In this document: one piece after another, positions 63,427 to 64,000 of the stretch | How positions within the stretch are numbered: position 1 is the first letter of the stretch | How the letters are laid out: each line of letters begins with the position of its first letter | Assembly: GCA_018822845.1 (NCBI GenBank) | Contig: JAHJJD010000103.1 | Span: 1-64,000, forward strand | DNA: 64,000 nt | Direction: 5' to 3' | Source: Gammaproteobacteria bacterium | GTDB taxonomy: Bacteria > Pseudomonadota > Gammaproteobacteria > Thiotrichales > Thiotrichaceae | Position numbers and translations under genes: made by a program | Notes under the pieces: generated by a model | Databases searched by the model: none | Told to the model about the DNA's origin: nothing | Seen by the model: only the letters and a program-made list of their open reading frames with translations

Positions 63427-64000
63427 AATCACTTACCTGCGGCAAATCAATCAGCATGTCCGGCCATGCGCGCTCCCCATCCGCCAGCGTCAGCTTGAGC
63501 ATGTGCGGGTAGAACAGCTTGTCCTCCCAGTCGCTGAACCATTCGGGGTCTTCATCCACCTTTTCCAACTCATCCACACCAAAATATTCGAAAGCGGCTT
63601 CTTTCAGGCCATCAAATACCAGTACCGGCTCGGCGTCCTTGAATGCCTCATCCCAGGTCAGTTCCGGGCGGTAAGGGGCATACAGCATTTCCAGCGATTT
63701 GCCACGCCCGCTGCTGACAATATTCAGTTCGATCAGGAATACCCCGCCCTGATGCTGCAAGGGTTGCAGCGGCGCGGCATAACGCAGGGAGGACGAGGTT
63801 CCTGCAAAAGCGTAAATGCTTTCTTCTTTCTCACCCTTGATACGCACCACCATGGCCTGTCCCAACTGGCGGCGCAGGAAATCGCTGATCAGGCGCATGT
63901 CCTCGGTCTTGTTGATACGGGTATCGGCAGCATCCCAGCTACGCCCAATGGTATTGAACGCCGCAAACAGGGCGAGAAACAGTAGCGAAACCAGCGAAAA
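63416..64000 (-). CDS. gspJ: Type II secretion minor pseudopilin GspJ, 5' truncated
   Basis: The frame is open to the window edge, so the N-terminus is missing. The 194 visible residues begin inside the prepilin hydrophobic helix (FSLVSLLFLALFAAFNTIG), followed by RSWDAADTRINKTEDM, RLISDFLRRQLGQAMVVRI and the beta-rich domain ending PDMLIDLPQVSDYG. The initial methionine at 63898 sometimes called is internal. Together with gspK downstream it identifies a gsp operon entering from the right. Confidence 0.88.
   Translation of the reverse strand, partial: FSLVSLLFLALFAAFNTIGRSWDAADTRINKTEDMRLISDFLRRQLGQAMVVRIKGEKEESIYAFAGTSSSLRYAAPLQPLQHQGGVFLIELNIVSSGRGKSLEMLYAPYRPELTWDEAFKDAEPVLVFDGLKEAAFEYFGVDELEKVDEDPEWFSDWEDKLFYPHMLKLTLADGERAWPDMLIDLPQVSDYGK

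Overview
This 64 kb window looks like the chromosome of a Gram-negative gammaproteobacterium of moderate-to-high G+C. The main evidence is gene order. A nearly complete division and cell-wall (dcw) cluster runs mraZ to ftsZ and continues into lpxC, dciA, secA, argJ and a Nudix gene. Separate blocks hold rpsF-rpsR-rplI-dnaB-alr, a meso-diaminopimelate-type murE, fadE and type II secretion genes. A member of Thiotrichales is plausible, but that is an inference and nothing here proves it.

Layout. Bases 1-1.7 kb hold the end of a degenerate DEAD-box helicase and a YdcH-like protein. Bases 1.7-9.1 kb hold Nudix-ThiE, argJ, secA, an M23 peptidase, dciA and lpxC. Bases 9.3-26.1 kb hold the dcw cluster, read leftwards from an MraZ-controlled promoter: mraZ, rsmH, ftsL, ftsI, murE, murF, mraY, murD, ftsW, murG, murC, ddlB, ftsQ, ftsA, ftsZ. 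Most junctions overlap by 1-17 bases, and murB is absent. rnpB lies just behind the cluster promoter. Bases 26.8-32.8 kb hold a stress protein, small membrane proteins, TPP riboswitch-thiC, an unknown acidic protein and an NhaC antiporter. Bases 32.9-39.6 kb are a signalling and surface region: a FixJ regulator with a CheB-CheR-PAS-kinase hybrid, exosortase H with its membrane partner, and a Ser/Thr kinase. Bases 39.7-43.6 kb are the ribosomal protein, dnaB and alr block, behind a good promoter and a likely S6:S18-binding leader.

Bases 43.6-54.7 kb are accessory. They hold a proline-rich SH3-like protein, a BaeSR-like two-component pair with a Spy-like periplasmic protein, an OmpA-like protein, a TM-helix channel-like protein, a stand-alone sensor globin and an orphan sdhD. 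A three-gene operon follows that encodes two exported paralogues and a lipoprotein with a clear cystatin-type motif. After it comes a 577-base intergenic region that appears to hold two tandem small-RNA genes. One lies behind a perfect FNR box and the other behind an array of GTAAC motifs. Bases 54.7-64 kb hold a papain-like protein overlapping fadE, a DUF29 protein, a FadJ-like protein that has lost its NAD-binding glycines, oxyR, a WecA-like transferase, and gspK/gspJ at the right edge.

The most novel-looking material is the small-RNA region (54.1-54.6 kb), the cystatin operon (50.9-53.3 kb), and the short palindromic repeats inserted in frame into mur genes. All calls were read by eye from the sequence; no database search was run.
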